Assembly: GCF_004791025.1 (NCBI RefSeq)
Contig: NZ_SRUO01000022.1
Span: forward strand, 43,655 to 107,654
Source: Mesorhizobium sp. M4B.F.Ca.ET.203.01.1.1
Lineage (GTDB): Bacteria; Pseudomonadota; Alphaproteobacteria; Rhizobiales; Rhizobiaceae
Length of the DNA: 64,000 nt
Reading direction: 5' to 3'
Shown here in pieces: positions 16,920 through 25,640 of this stretch; positions within the stretch are counted from its first letter, which is position 1; each line of letters opens with the position of its first letter. The notes under the pieces were generated by a model, which saw nothing but the letters and a program-made list of their open reading frames with translations, did no database searches and was not told where the DNA came from. The translations under genes were made by a program, and so were the position numbers.

Positions 16920-18041
16920 ATGGTGACCTCGTTGCGATCATTGCCCGTCAGACGGCCGTTCCTGACGGCGACGCTGGCGATCCTGGCGCTGGCCGGGCTG
17001 GCGGCGAGCGCGCTAACGGCAGAGCCGCGGGCAAAAGACCTGTTCGGGGCCGAGAAGCTGCCGGCGGTGGCGGCGGCGCAATCCTTCGGCTTCTATTCCA
17101 AGGGCTGCTTCGCCGGCGGCGTCGCCATTCCGATGGACGGACCGAGCTGGGAAGTGATGCGCCCCTCGCGCAACCGCCGCTGGGGCCATCCGGCGATGAT
17201 CGCGCTGATCGAGAAGCTGGCGCGCGACGCGCATGCCGACGGCTGGCCCGGCCTTCTGATCGGCGACATCTCGCAGCCGCGCGGCGGGCCGATGCTGACC
17301 GGCCACGCGTCGCACCAGATCGGCCTCGACGCCGACATCTGGCTGACGCCGATGCCCAGCCGGCCGCTGTCGATGGCGCAGCGCGAATCGATGAGCGCCA
17401 CCCTGATGGTCGACGAAAAGACGCATCTGGTGAAGGACGCGCTGTGGACGACGCGGCACACGCAACTGTTGAAGCGCGCGGCGAGCTATCCCGAGGTCGA
17501 GCGCATCCTGGTCAATCCGGGCATCAAGAAGAAACTGTGCGACACGGTGAAGGGCGACCGTTCCTGGCTGCGCAAGATCCGGCCGTTCTGGGGCCACGAC
17601 TATCATTTCCACATGCGCATCGGCTGCCAGCCTGGCTCGCACGGCTGCAAGGCGCAGGAAGCGACGCCGGCCGATGACGGCTGCGGCAAGCCACTGGCCT
17701 GGTGGTTCACCGCGGAGCCCTGGCGCCCCAACAAGAACCCGGACGCACCGAAGGCGCGCGACATCATGACGATGGCGAACCTGCCGAAGGAATGCCGGGC
17801 GGTGCTCGACGCGCCAAACCCGGCTTCGGCGGAAGCCGTCACCTATCATGGCGACGGCCTACCGATCGCGGGGAACGACCTGCCGATCGCGGCCGCCGAG
17901 CCGCCTGCCGAACCGCCTGCCGAGTCGTCGGCGGAAGCGACGGTGCCGGTTGGCGCGGCTACCATGCCGGCCTCGGCAAGCGCTTTTGCGCCGACCCCGA
18001 AAATCGGCATTCCACTGCCACGGCCAAGGCCGGAAAACTGA
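16920..18041 (+). CDS. mepA: Penicillin-insensitive murein endopeptidase MepA
   Basis: 373 residues. A signal peptide (about 1-34) precedes the LAS-type metallopeptidase domain that cuts D-Ala-mDAP cross-links in peptidoglycan. The zinc ligands are in GHASHQIGLDADIW (about residues 127-140) and GHDYHFHMRIGC (about 225). Six cysteines in the C-terminal part suggest disulfides in the periplasm. An unusual tail of about 70 residues follows, with PPAEPPAE repeats and ending PRPRPEN; it is probably disordered. GGAGAGGG lies upstream of the ATG. Followed by repeat B. Confidence 0.94.
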   Translation: MVTSLRSLPVRRPFLTATLAILALAGLAASALTAEPRAKDLFGAEKLPAVAAAQSFGFYSKGCFAGGVAIPMDGPSWEVMRPSRNRRWGHPAMIALIEKLARDAHADGWPGLLIGDISQPRGGPMLTGHASHQIGLDADIWLTPMPSRPLSMAQRESMSATLMVDEKTHLVKDALWTTRHTQLLKRAASYPEVERILVNPGIKKKLCDTVKGDRSWLRKIRPFWGHDYHFHMRIGCQPGSHGCKAQEATPADDGCGKPLAWWFTAEPWRPNKNPDAPKARDIMTMANLPKECRAVLDAPNPASAEAVTYHGDGLPIAGNDLPIAAAEPPAEPPAESSAEATVPVGAATMPASASAFAPTPKIGIPLPRPRPEN

Positions 18042-18073
18042 CGCCAGGCATTCCGGGCTAATTGTCGAAGCAG

Positions 18074-18254
18074 GCGCCGCCCCTCATCGCCCTGCCGGGC
18101 ACTTCTCCCCGTATAGCGACGGGGAGAAGGGGGCACGCCGCAGCGCCGGCGCCCTTTCCGCAACGCTGATGATTGGCGAAATCGGCGATGACAGCGTCCC
18201 TCTCCCCGTCACTATACGGGGAGAGGGTCCCGGCAGGCAGGTGAGGGGCGGCGC
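18074..18254. repeat. Intergenic palindromic repeat, family B, copy 1
   Basis: Two inverted arms (about 18074-18128 and 18197-18254) share TCTCCCCGTATAGCGACGGG and CCTGCCGGGCA. Each arm has its own hairpin. Fills most of the 330-bp gap between mepA and glk; nothing coding is seen there. Other copies: 34008, 41695, 56170. Confidence 0.8.
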
Positions 18255-18371
18255 AGACGTTGAAAAGGTACGGAATTCAAGCCTGACGCCGAAGCTGCTT
18301 TCCCTTTACAAGTCCATGCGATAGTCAACGAATGACAGCGGCAGATGGCCGGAACAGAACGAAAGAAGAGC

Positions 18372-19391
18372 ATGGCAGGTGAAGACGAGACAACGCTGCG
18401 GTTTCCGGTCCTGATCGGCGACATCGGCGGCACCAATGCGCGCTTCTCGATCGTGCTCGACGCCAATTCGGACCCGACCGAGCCGCAGATCGTCCAGACC
18501 GCCAATTTCAACACCATCGACGAGGCGATCCAGGCGGCGGTGCTCGACCGTTCCTCGGTGCGGCCGAATTCGGCCGTGCTGGCGATCGCCGGGCCGGTCG
18601 ACGGCGACGAGATCCCGCTCACCAATTGCCCCTGGGTGGTCAAGCCGAGGCAGATGTTCGCCAATCTGGGCCTGAGCGAGGTCGTCGTGCTCAACGACTT
18701 CGAGGCGCAGGCGCTGGCCGTCGTCGCGCTCGGCGAGGAGCATATGGAGAAGATCGGCGGCGGCACGCCGGAGCCGAACGCCAGCCGCGTCGTGCTCGGC
18801 CCCGGCACCGGCCTCGGCGTTGCCGGGCTGATCCATGCGCTCAACCACTGGATACCGGTGCCCGGCGAAGGCGGACACATGGATATCGGCCCGCGCTCGC
18901 CACGCGATTTCCAGGTTTTCCCGCATATAGAGCGGCTCGAAGGCCGCGTTTCCGGCGAGCAGATCCTGTGCGGGCGCGGCCTGGTCAATGTCTACCGCGC
19001 GGTGGCCAAGGCCGACGGCAAGCCGGCGCCGTTCAGCGCGCCGGCCGAGATCACCGGCGCGGCGCTGGCGAAGTCCGACCCGGTGGCGGAGGAGGCGCTT
19101 TCGCTGTTCGTCACCTGCCTCGGCCGCACCGCCGGCGACCTGGCGCTGGTGTTCATGAGCCGGGGCGGCGTCTTTCTCACCGGCGGCATCGCGCAGAAGA
19201 TCGTGCCGGCGCTGAAAGCGGGCAATTTCCGCGCCGCTTTCGAGGACAAGGCGCCGCACAGCGCCTTGCTGCGCGCGATGCCGGTCTATGTCATCACGCA
19301 TCCGCTGGCGGCGCTTCTCGGCCTCGCCGCCTATGCCAGGAATCCCTCGCTGTTCGGCGTGCAGACGGCGGGGCGGCACTGGCGGGTGTAG
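18372..19391 (+). CDS. glk: Glucokinase
   Basis: 339 residues from the ATG at 18372, preferred because GAAGAG precedes it; an ATG nine codons upstream is possible. Phosphorylates glucose to glucose 6-phosphate with ATP. Family marks: phosphate-1 motif LIGDIGGTNARFS, NDFEAQALAV, VVLGPGTGLGVAGLI, PVPGEGGHMDIGP and the C-terminal GGVFLTGGIAQKIVPAL. Length fits the E. coli-type Glk family. Stands alone ahead of the ABC exporter gene, 125 bp away. Confidence 0.95.
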   Translation: MAGEDETTLRFPVLIGDIGGTNARFSIVLDANSDPTEPQIVQTANFNTIDEAIQAAVLDRSSVRPNSAVLAIAGPVDGDEIPLTNCPWVVKPRQMFANLGLSEVVVLNDFEAQALAVVALGEEHMEKIGGGTPEPNASRVVLGPGTGLGVAGLIHALNHWIPVPGEGGHMDIGPRSPRDFQVFPHIERLEGRVSGEQILCGRGLVNVYRAVAKADGKPAPFSAPAEITGAALAKSDPVAEEALSLFVTCLGRTAGDLALVFMSRGGVFLTGGIAQKIVPALKAGNFRAAFEDKAPHSALLRAMPVYVITHPLAALLGLAAYARNPSLFGVQTAGRHWRV

Positions 19392-19516
19392 CGCTTCGCG
19401 CCCTGGTTGTCGGATCGCGAATCGCGCCGCGACGAAGTTTCGCCATAGGCAAGCCGCGACGGGAACGCTAAGAGGGGTGCCGAATTTCCAGACGGAACCA
19501 CGGAACGACCCTCGAT

Positions 19517-21373
19517 TTGAACCAGCTTCAACACCAAGCGATAGCCCGGCCCGGCGAGACCTGGGCGGTGCTGCGCCGCATCATCGCCGAAAACGGCCGC
19601 GAATACCGCTCAGCCTACATCTTCGCCACCCTGTGCCTGCTGACCGTGTCCGCAACGACGGCCTTCACCGCCTGGGTGATGAGCCCGGTCGTCAACCAGA
19701 TCTTCTATGAGCGACGCGGCGATCTGATCGTGCTGATCTGCGCCGGGATCATGGGCTCCTTCACGCTGCGCGGGCTGGCCACCTATGGCCAGGCGGTGAC
19801 GCTGGCGCGGATCGGCAACAATCTGGTGGCGAGCTATCAGCGCCGCATCTTCGACCACCTGATGAAGCTCGGCGTCGGCTTCTTCAACGACACCCGTTCG
19901 GGCCAGCTCGCCGCGCAGGTCAACGAGAACATCAACGGCATCCGCGACCTGTTGTCGATGACGCTGACCTCGATCGCGCGCGACGGCGTGACGCTGCTCG
20001 GCCTCATCTGCGTCATGATCTACCAGGATCCGCTGCTGTCGCTGTCGTCGCTGCTGATCGGACCGCCGCTGATCTACACCGTCGTCTATCTGATGCGCCG
20101 CGTACGCCGCATCGCGCGCGAATCCGTGCAGATCAACTCGCGGCTGATCGGCGCCATGCAGGAGGCGACGCAAGGCATCGCCATCGTCAAGGCGTTCACC
20201 ATGGAGGGCGAACTGGCGCGCCGCATCGGCAAGCTCGCCGAGAGTGCCGAGCAGCGGGGCAACAAGATCGCTCGCGTCTCGGAGCGGCTGACGCCGATTT
20301 CCGACATGCTGGCCGGCCTCGCCGTCACCGGCGTCATTGCCTATTCCGGCTACCGGGCGCTGGTCCTCGGCCAGCCGCCGGGCGCGGTGTTCTCCTTCAT
20401 CACGGCGCTGATCCTGGCCTATGATCCGGCGCGGCGTCTGGCGCGCATGCAGGTTGGCATGGAGCGGTCGCTGGTCAATGCGCGCATGATCTACGAGCTT
20501 CTCGACCAGCAGCCGCAGCAGGGCGATGCGACCGGCGCGGTCGAGGCGAGGATCACCACCGGCGAGGTGCGTTTCAATAATGTCTCGTTCGGCTATGCCG
20601 CCGACGCGCCGGTGCTCAAGGAATTGAGCTTTACCGCCGCCGCCGGCAAGGTGACGGCGATCGTCGGCGCATCCGGCGCCGGCAAGTCGACGCTGGTGGC
20701 GCTGCTGCAGCGCTTCTACGATGTCGAGGCCGGCAGCATCGAGGTTGACGGCCAGGACATTTCCAGGCTGACGAAGCATTCGCTTCGCAGCTCGATCGCC
20801 TATGTCTCGCAGGGGCCCTATTTGTTCGAGGGCACGATCCGCGACAACATCCGCTATGGCCGGCTTTCGGCCACGGATGCGGAGATCGAATGGGCGGCAA
20901 AGCAGGCGGCGGCGGACGAGTTCATCCGCCAGCAGCCGCAAGGCTACGACACGCCGGTCGGCGAGAACGGCGTGACGCTGTCGGGCGGACAGCGCCAGCG
21001 CGTCTCGATCGCCCGCGCCATCGTGCGCCAGGCGCCGATCCTTTTGCTCGACGAGGCTACCTCAGCGCTCGACAACGAGGCTGAGGCGCGTGTCCAGGAA
21101 GCGCTGACCCACGTCATGGAAGGGCGCACGACCATCGTCATCGCGCACCGGCTGTCGACCGTGGTCAATGCCGACCACATCATCGTGCTGGAAGAGGGCC
21201 GGCTGGTCGAGGAAGGCACCCATGCCTTGCTGATGGCCGATCCGCACAGCGTCTATGCCCGTTTCCACCGGGTGCAGGGCAAGAAGGGTTTGGGGCTTGT
21301 CGACGACGCCAAGCCCATCCAAACTCCGCCGCCGCGCAGCCGCGCGAAGAGGGCGGTCGGGAGAGAGGCATGA
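19517..21373 (+). CDS. MsbA-like ABC exporter (fused permease and ATPase)
   Basis: 618 residues from a TTG (MNQLQHQAIARPGETW); no better start is seen and the start is uncertain. The N-terminal six-helix ABC membrane domain spans about 35-320. The ATPase has Walker A GASGAGKST (about 384), signature TLSGGQRQR (about 487), Walker B ILLLDEATSALD and the H-loop IAHRLSTV. It acts as a homodimer exporting lipids or drugs across the inner membrane; similar to MsbA/lipid A flippases, but the substrate cannot be read from sequence. The stop overlaps dapB by ATGA. Confidence 0.9.
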   Translation: MNQLQHQAIARPGETWAVLRRIIAENGREYRSAYIFATLCLLTVSATTAFTAWVMSPVVNQIFYERRGDLIVLICAGIMGSFTLRGLATYGQAVTLARIGNNLVASYQRRIFDHLMKLGVGFFNDTRSGQLAAQVNENINGIRDLLSMTLTSIARDGVTLLGLICVMIYQDPLLSLSSLLIGPPLIYTVVYLMRRVRRIARESVQINSRLIGAMQEATQGIAIVKAFTMEGELARRIGKLAESAEQRGNKIARVSERLTPISDMLAGLAVTGVIAYSGYRALVLGQPPGAVFSFITALILAYDPARRLARMQVGMERSLVNARMIYELLDQQPQQGDATGAVEARITTGEVRFNNVSFGYAADAPVLKELSFTAAAGKVTAIVGASGAGKSTLVALLQRFYDVEAGSIEVDGQDISRLTKHSLRSSIAYVSQGPYLFEGTIRDNIRYGRLSATDAEIEWAAKQAAADEFIRQQPQGYDTPVGENGVTLSGGQRQRVSIARAIVRQAPILLLDEATSALDNEAEARVQEALTHVMEGRTTIVIAHRLSTVVNADHIIVLEEGRLVEEGTHALLMADPHSVYARFHRVQGKKGLGLVDDAKPIQTPPPRSRAKRAVGREA

Positions 21374-22191
21374 GCGATACGGGCGATATGGGCCTGGTGG
21401 TGGTGGGCGCGGCCGGCCGCATGGGCCAGACGCTGATCCGCGCCATCCACACGATGCCGGGGGCGCGCGTCGCCGGCGCGGTCGAGCGGCCGGGATCGCC
21501 CTATCTCGGCAAGGACGCCGGCGAGCTCGCCGGCATCGGCATCATCAACGTGCCGATATCGGACGATCCGCTGCCGGCTTTCGCCAAGGCCGACGGCGTG
21601 CTCGATTTCACCGCGCCCGCCGCGACCGTCGAATTCGCCGGCTACGCGGCGCAGGCGCGCATCGTCCATGTCATCGGCACCACCGGCTGCTCGGCGGACG
21701 ACAATGCGAAAATCGCGGCCGCGGCGCGCCACGCGACGATCGTCAAATCAGGCAATATGAGCCTCGGCGTCAATCTGCTGGCGGTGCTGGTGGAGCAGGC
21801 TGCGCGCGCGCTCGACGGCGACGATTTCGACATCGAGATCCTGGAAATGCACCACCGCCACAAGGTCGACGCGCCTTCGGGAACGGCGCTTCTGCTCGGC
21901 GAAGCGGCGGCGGCTGGCCGCGACGTCCCGCTTGCCGGCAACGACGTGCGCGTGCGCGACGGCCATACCGGCGTGCGCAAGCCGGGCACGATCGGCTTCG
22001 CCACGCTGCGCGGCGGCTCGGTGGTCGGCGACCACTCGGTGGTGCTGGCCGGCACCGGCGAGCGCATCACGCTGTCCCACCATGCCGAGGACCGGGCGAT
22101 CTTCGCGCGCGGAGCCGTAAAAGCCGCGCTCTGGGCCCGCGCGAAGAAGCCCGGACTTTATTCGATGCGGGACGTGCTCGGCCTGAGCTGA
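21370..22191 (+). CDS. dapB: 4-hydroxy-tetrahydrodipicolinate reductase
   Basis: 273 residues, ATGA overlap with the ABC exporter. Second committed step to diaminopimelate and lysine: NAD(P)H reduction of hydroxytetrahydrodipicolinate. N-terminal Rossmann GAAGRMGQTLI, VIGTTGCSADDNAKI, SGNMSLGVNLL, and the catalytic substrate-binding motif EMHHRHKVDAPSGTAL (about residues 157-172). Length normal for the family. An E-type repeat separates it from gpmA. Confidence 0.96.
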   Translation: MSDTGDMGLVVVGAAGRMGQTLIRAIHTMPGARVAGAVERPGSPYLGKDAGELAGIGIINVPISDDPLPAFAKADGVLDFTAPAATVEFAGYAAQARIVHVIGTTGCSADDNAKIAAAARHATIVKSGNMSLGVNLLAVLVEQAARALDGDDFDIEILEMHHRHKVDAPSGTALLLGEAAAAGRDVPLAGNDVRVRDGHTGVRKPGTIGFATLRGGSVVGDHSVVLAGTGERITLSHHAEDRAIFARGAVKAALWARAKKPGLYSMRDVLGLS

Positions 22192-22205
22192 GGCGGCCTC
22201 TTCCA

Positions 22206-22267
22206 ATTATTTTGTTCTTACGCAATTCCGGACGGAAAACCGCGACACACTTTTCCTGGAATTGCTC
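22206..22267. repeat. Dispersed palindromic repeat, family E, copy 1
   Basis: CAATTCCGGACGGAAAACCG and TTTTCCTGGAATTG form imperfect inverted arms around a short centre. Near-identical text occurs at 54907-54969 and, in part, at 54508. It lies just ahead of the gpmA ribosome binding site, so it is in the gpmA leader or the dapB-gpmA read-through transcript. Confidence 0.75.
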
Positions 22268-22285
22268 AAACTCGAAGGAGCAAAC

Positions 22286-22906
22286 ATGTCGAGAACCCTC
22301 GTGCTCGTGCGCCACGGCCAGAGCGACTGGAACCTGAAGAACCTGTTCACCGGCTGGCGCGACGTCGACCTGACCGAGCAGGGCCATGCCGAGGCCAAGG
22401 CCGCCGGCCAGAAGCTGAAGGCGCGCGGCCTGAAGTTCGACATCGCCTTCACCTCGGCGCTGATCCGGGCGCAGAAGACCTGCCAGCACATCCTCGACGC
22501 GGTCGGCCAGAGCGATCTCAAGACCATCCGCGACCAGGCGCTGAACGAGCGCGACTATGGCGACCTCTCCGGCCTCAACAAGGACGACGCGCGCAAGAAG
22601 TGGGGCGAGGAGCAGGTGCATATCTGGCGCCGCTCCTACGACGTCTCGCCGCCCGGCGGCGAAAGCCTGAAGGACACCGGCGCGCGCGTCTGGCCCTATT
22701 ATTTGCACGACCTGCAGCCGCACGTGCTGCGTGGCGAAACCGTGCTGGTGGCCGCCCACGGCAATTCGCTGCGCGCGCTGATCATGGCGCTGGACGGCAA
22801 GAGCGGCGAGGAGATCGTCAAGCTCGAGCTCGGCACCGGCGTGCCGGTGATCTACACGCTCAACGCCGATTCGACCGTGGCGTCGAAGGAAGTGCTGGAG
22901 GGCTGA
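22286..22906 (+). CDS. gpmA: 2,3-bisphosphoglycerate-dependent phosphoglycerate mutase
   Basis: 206 residues from the ATG behind GAAGGAG. Glycolytic interconversion of 3- and 2-phosphoglycerate via a phosphohistidine: LVLVRHGQSDWNLKN carries His10; TGWRDVDLTEQG, NERDYGDLSGLNKDDA and the second histidine in AAHGNSLRAL follow. Shorter than the 250-residue E. coli enzyme, as is normal for alphaproteobacterial GpmA. It ends 74 bp before the tRNA gene. Confidence 0.95.
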   Translation: MSRTLVLVRHGQSDWNLKNLFTGWRDVDLTEQGHAEAKAAGQKLKARGLKFDIAFTSALIRAQKTCQHILDAVGQSDLKTIRDQALNERDYGDLSGLNKDDARKKWGEEQVHIWRRSYDVSPPGGESLKDTGARVWPYYLHDLQPHVLRGETVLVAAHGNSLRALIMALDGKSGEEIVKLELGTGVPVIYTLNADSTVASKEVLEG

Positions 22907-22939
22907 GCCGTCTACGGCAAATGGTTTGAAAAAACCGCG

Positions 22940-22968
22940 TTGACAGTGCGAGCTTGCCCGCTTACATG
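22940..22968 (+). promoter_or_regulatory. Promoter of tRNA-Leu
   Basis: TTGACA at 22940-22945, a 17-bp spacer and TACATG at 22963-22968 make a near-consensus housekeeping promoter. The expected start of transcription falls a few bases before the tRNA at 22980. Confidence 0.7.
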
Positions 22969-22979
22969 AGCCCGCACCA

Positions 22980-23064
22980 GCCCAGATGGCGGAATTGGTA
23001 GACGCGCACGGTTCAGGTCCGTGTTCCGCAAGGAGTGGAGGTTCGAGTCCTCTTCTGGGCACCA
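22980..23064 (+). tRNA. tRNA-Leu (CAG anticodon)
   Basis: Seven-base acceptor arms GCCCAGA and TCTGGGC pair perfectly. The D-arm is GGCGGAATTGGTAGACGC, the anticodon stem CACGG/CCGTG encloses loop TTCAGGT (anticodon CAG), the long class-II variable arm contains TTCCGCAAGGAG, and the T loop has GGTTCGAGTCC. CCA is encoded. Reads CUG, a very common leucine codon in this GC-rich genome. Confidence 0.97.
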
Positions 23065-23262
23065 TCTATCCCGACTGCCAACGGGATTAGCGCCTTCCGC
23101 AGTGTTGTCGTTTTTCGCCGGCTTTCGCAACGGATGCCACTTGAGCGCGAATTGCGACGTTCGAGATTAGCCGCTGGCCTCTGACTTTCGTGACGAAGAG
23201 GCGAGGGCAGTGTCCCAACAAACCGCTTCAAACCCGGCGCCCCCGGCGCTACGGTCCGCCCC

Positions 23263-24951
23263 ATGGCCCCCTCCGTCAGCCCGACCATCGCCGCCCGCCG
23301 TGACCAGATGTTCCCTGTCCTGGCGGAAGCGGACATCGAACGCATGCGCCGCTTCGGTACGGCGAGTTCTTATGCTGCCGGCGAGCAGATCGTTACGGCC
23401 GGCGAGGTGTCGCCCGGCCTGATCGTCATCCTGTCCGGCAAGGTCGAGATCACGCAGGCCGGCGGGCTGGGGCCGCGCGAGGCGATCATCTCCTACGGCG
23501 CCGGCAACTTCATCGGCGAGCTGGCGCAGCTCTCGAGCCGGCCGTCGCTGATCAATGCGGAAGCCACCGAACCGGTCGAGGCCATCGTCATCCCCTCGCA
23601 GCGGCTGCGCGATCTGATGGTGCAGGAGGCGAACCTCGGCGAGCGGATCATGCGGGCGCTGATCCTGCGCCGCGTCGGGCTGCTGGAGAGCGGCATCAGC
23701 GGGCCGATCATCATCGGCCCTCCCGGCAATGGCGACGTGCTGAGGCTGCAGGGCTTTCTCACCCGCAGCGGCCTGCCGCATCGCGCGCTCGATTCCGAGA
23801 CCGACCCCTGCGCCAGGACGCTGACCGAGCGTTTCCATGTCGATCCGCATCACCTGCCGATCGTGCTCTGTCCGAACGGCAAGCTGCTGCACAATCCGGG
23901 CGATCACGAACTCGCGCGCTGCGTCGGCCTGCTGCGGCCCGTCGATGCCAGCAAGGTCTACGACGTGGCGATCGTCGGCGCCGGACCCGCCGGGCTGGCC
24001 GCGGCGGTCTATGCGGCCTCCGAAGGGCTGTCGACGATCGTGCTCGACTGCCGCGCCTTTGGCGGGCAGGCGGGGGCGTCGGCGCGCATCGAGAACTATC
24101 TCGGCTTCCCGACCGGCATCACCGGCATGGCGCTGATGGCGCGCGCCTACAACCAGGCGCAGAAGTTCGGCGTCGAAATGGTGATCCCCGACGAGGCGAA
24201 GCTGCTCAGCGGTGGAGGCGACCTGTCCGGCTACGCGCTCGATGTCGGCGATGGCGAGACGGTGCACACGCGCACGGTGGTGATCGCCAGCGGCGCACGC
24301 TACCGCCGCCTCGATGTGGCCAATCTGGCGCAGTTCGAGGGCACGTCGGTGCACTATTGGGCGTCGCCGATCGAGGCGCGGCTTTGCCGGGATCAGGAGG
24401 TGGCGCTGGTCGGCGCCGGCAATTCGGCCGGCCAGGCGGCGGTCTTCCTGGCCAGCCAGGTGGGCAAGGTGACGCTGCTGGCGCGCCGCGGCAGCCTCAA
24501 CGAGACCATGTCGCGCTATCTGGTCGAGCGCATCGAGGCGCAGCCGAACATCGAGGTGCTGGCCGAGACCGAGATCGTTGCGCTGGAAGGCCGCGAGAGC
24601 AACCTCGAGCGGGTGCGCTGGCGTAACCGCGCGACTGGCACCGAGACGACGCGAACCATCCGCCATCTCTTCCTGTTCATCGGCGCCGACCCCAACACGG
24701 ACTGGCTGGCGAAATGCAACGTGGCGCTCGACGCCAAGGGTTTTGTCCGCACCGGACCAGAGGTGGCGCAGGGACATGGCCTGATGGAGACGAGCCGCAG
24801 CGGCGTGTTTGCCATCGGCGACGTTCGATGCGGCTCGATCAAGCGCGTCGCCGCCGCCGTCGGTGAAGGCGCCCAGGTGGTGGCGGCGCTGCATGCCTAT
24901 CTTGCTCAGAACGGCGGCGGCGCTCAATCCGAACAGGCGAGGAGATCGTAA
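23263..24951 (+). CDS. Cyclic-nucleotide-binding domain fused to a thioredoxin-reductase-like flavoprotein
   Basis: 562 residues. N-terminal cNMP-binding beta-roll (about 12-140; GQ-type core YAAGEQIVTAGEVSPGLIVI and GNFIGELAQLSSRPS), a short degenerate glutaredoxin-like segment (about 150-225), then a TrxR-like FAD/NAD(P)H module: VAIVGAGPAGLAAAVYAASE, ALVGAGNSAGQAAVFLA and C-terminal SGVFAIGDVRCGSIKRVAAA. At the position of the redox CxxC of thioredoxin reductase the sequence reads YWASPIEAR, so the active-site disulfide is missing. It probably transfers electrons elsewhere, perhaps gated by a ligand of the N-domain. Its stop overlaps the zinc-finger gene by one base (TAATG). Confidence 0.85.
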   Translation: MAPSVSPTIAARRDQMFPVLAEADIERMRRFGTASSYAAGEQIVTAGEVSPGLIVILSGKVEITQAGGLGPREAIISYGAGNFIGELAQLSSRPSLINAEATEPVEAIVIPSQRLRDLMVQEANLGERIMRALILRRVGLLESGISGPIIIGPPGNGDVLRLQGFLTRSGLPHRALDSETDPCARTLTERFHVDPHHLPIVLCPNGKLLHNPGDHELARCVGLLRPVDASKVYDVAIVGAGPAGLAAAVYAASEGLSTIVLDCRAFGGQAGASARIENYLGFPTGITGMALMARAYNQAQKFGVEMVIPDEAKLLSGGGDLSGYALDVGDGETVHTRTVVIASGARYRRLDVANLAQFEGTSVHYWASPIEARLCRDQEVALVGAGNSAGQAAVFLASQVGKVTLLARRGSLNETMSRYLVERIEAQPNIEVLAETEIVALEGRESNLERVRWRNRATGTETTRTIRHLFLFIGADPNTDWLAKCNVALDAKGFVRTGPEVAQGHGLMETSRSGVFAIGDVRCGSIKRVAAAVGEGAQVVAALHAYLAQNGGGAQSEQARRS

Positions 24952-25256
24952 TGGACGAATGCCGGCACACGAGCGACATCAGGCAAGTCACGCCGAGCGC
25001 GCTCGGCTGCGAGGAGTGCCTGAAGAGCGGATCGTGGTGGGTGCATCTCAGGCTCTGCCGCACCTGCGGCCATGTCGGCTGCTGCGACGACTCGCCCAAC
25101 CGCCACGCCACCAAGCATTTTCACGCCACCAGCCATCCGGTCATCGAGGGCTACGACCCGCCGGAAGGCTGGGCATGGTGCTATGTCGACGAGGTGTTCA
25201 TCGACCTCGGCGATGATACGACACCGCAGAACGGGCCGATCCCGAAGTTTGTTTGA
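24951..25256 (+). CDS. UBP-type zinc finger protein
   Basis: 101 residues, translated from an ATG that shares its A with the upstream TAA. The zinc ligands follow the ZnF-UBP pattern: CRH near residue 4, GCEEC, LCRTCGHVGCCD, then the histidine set HATKHFHATSHPV. In eukaryotes this domain binds the free C terminus of ubiquitin; bacterial copies are stand-alone proteins of unknown role. The strict overlap with the flavoprotein gene implies a joint function, perhaps as a partner or adaptor. Partner binding is inference. Confidence 0.85.
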   Translation: MDECRHTSDIRQVTPSALGCEECLKSGSWWVHLRLCRTCGHVGCCDDSPNRHATKHFHATSHPVIEGYDPPEGWAWCYVDEVFIDLGDDTTPQNGPIPKFV

Positions 25257-25290
25257 GGCGGCGCATCGCCAGGCATCTAGGACGGCTGCG

Positions 25291-25479
25291 CTATTTCACG
25301 GAGCTCGTGACGGTCCGGTCAATGGCGTCGGGAACGGATTTGCGTTCGTTGCCGGCAAGGGCCGCGATGATAAGCAGGCTGGCGACGACCGGAACGAACA
25401 GCAAGGCGACGCGCGCCTGCACGTAAAAAATGGCGCGCCATTCGCTGCGTTTTTCGGGGTCGTCGTTCATCGCGCTCAC
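25291..25479 (-). CDS. Small single-pass membrane protein
   Basis: 62 residues from a GTG start with GGGAGG nine bases upstream; an internal ATG at codon 4 is an alternative. Hydrophilic N terminus (MNDDPEKRSEWRA), one clear membrane helix ARVALLFVPVVASLLIIAAL (about 22-41), and a short polar tail. No family recognised. Convergent with the zinc-finger gene. Confidence 0.6.
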   Translation of the reverse strand: MSAMNDDPEKRSEWRAIFYVQARVALLFVPVVASLLIIAALAGNERKSVPDAIDRTVTSSVK

Positions 25480-25640
25480 TCTGTCGTGCCTCCCGAGGCG
25501 GGAGATAGTAGCGAAGCGTTAAACAACCCCTTCCGAATCCGTTAACTCGCGAATTTCGAACGGTCTGCCGTGGCGCGAAAGTTCGTGTCGACAAGACCGC
25601 TGGACGCTGTTGGCGCCAATGCTCAGGTCGGCCAACCGGA

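Noticed and set aside
18074..18254. CRISPR-like repeated hairpins
   Set aside because: Only two inverted arms per locus, no direct repeats with regular spacers and no cas genes; these are palindromic intergenic elements.
23167..24927. Minus-strand open frame of 586 codons under the flavoprotein gene
   Set aside because: It is the antisense shadow of a clear FAD-binding protein; its composition is His/Arg/Asp-rich and has no domain.
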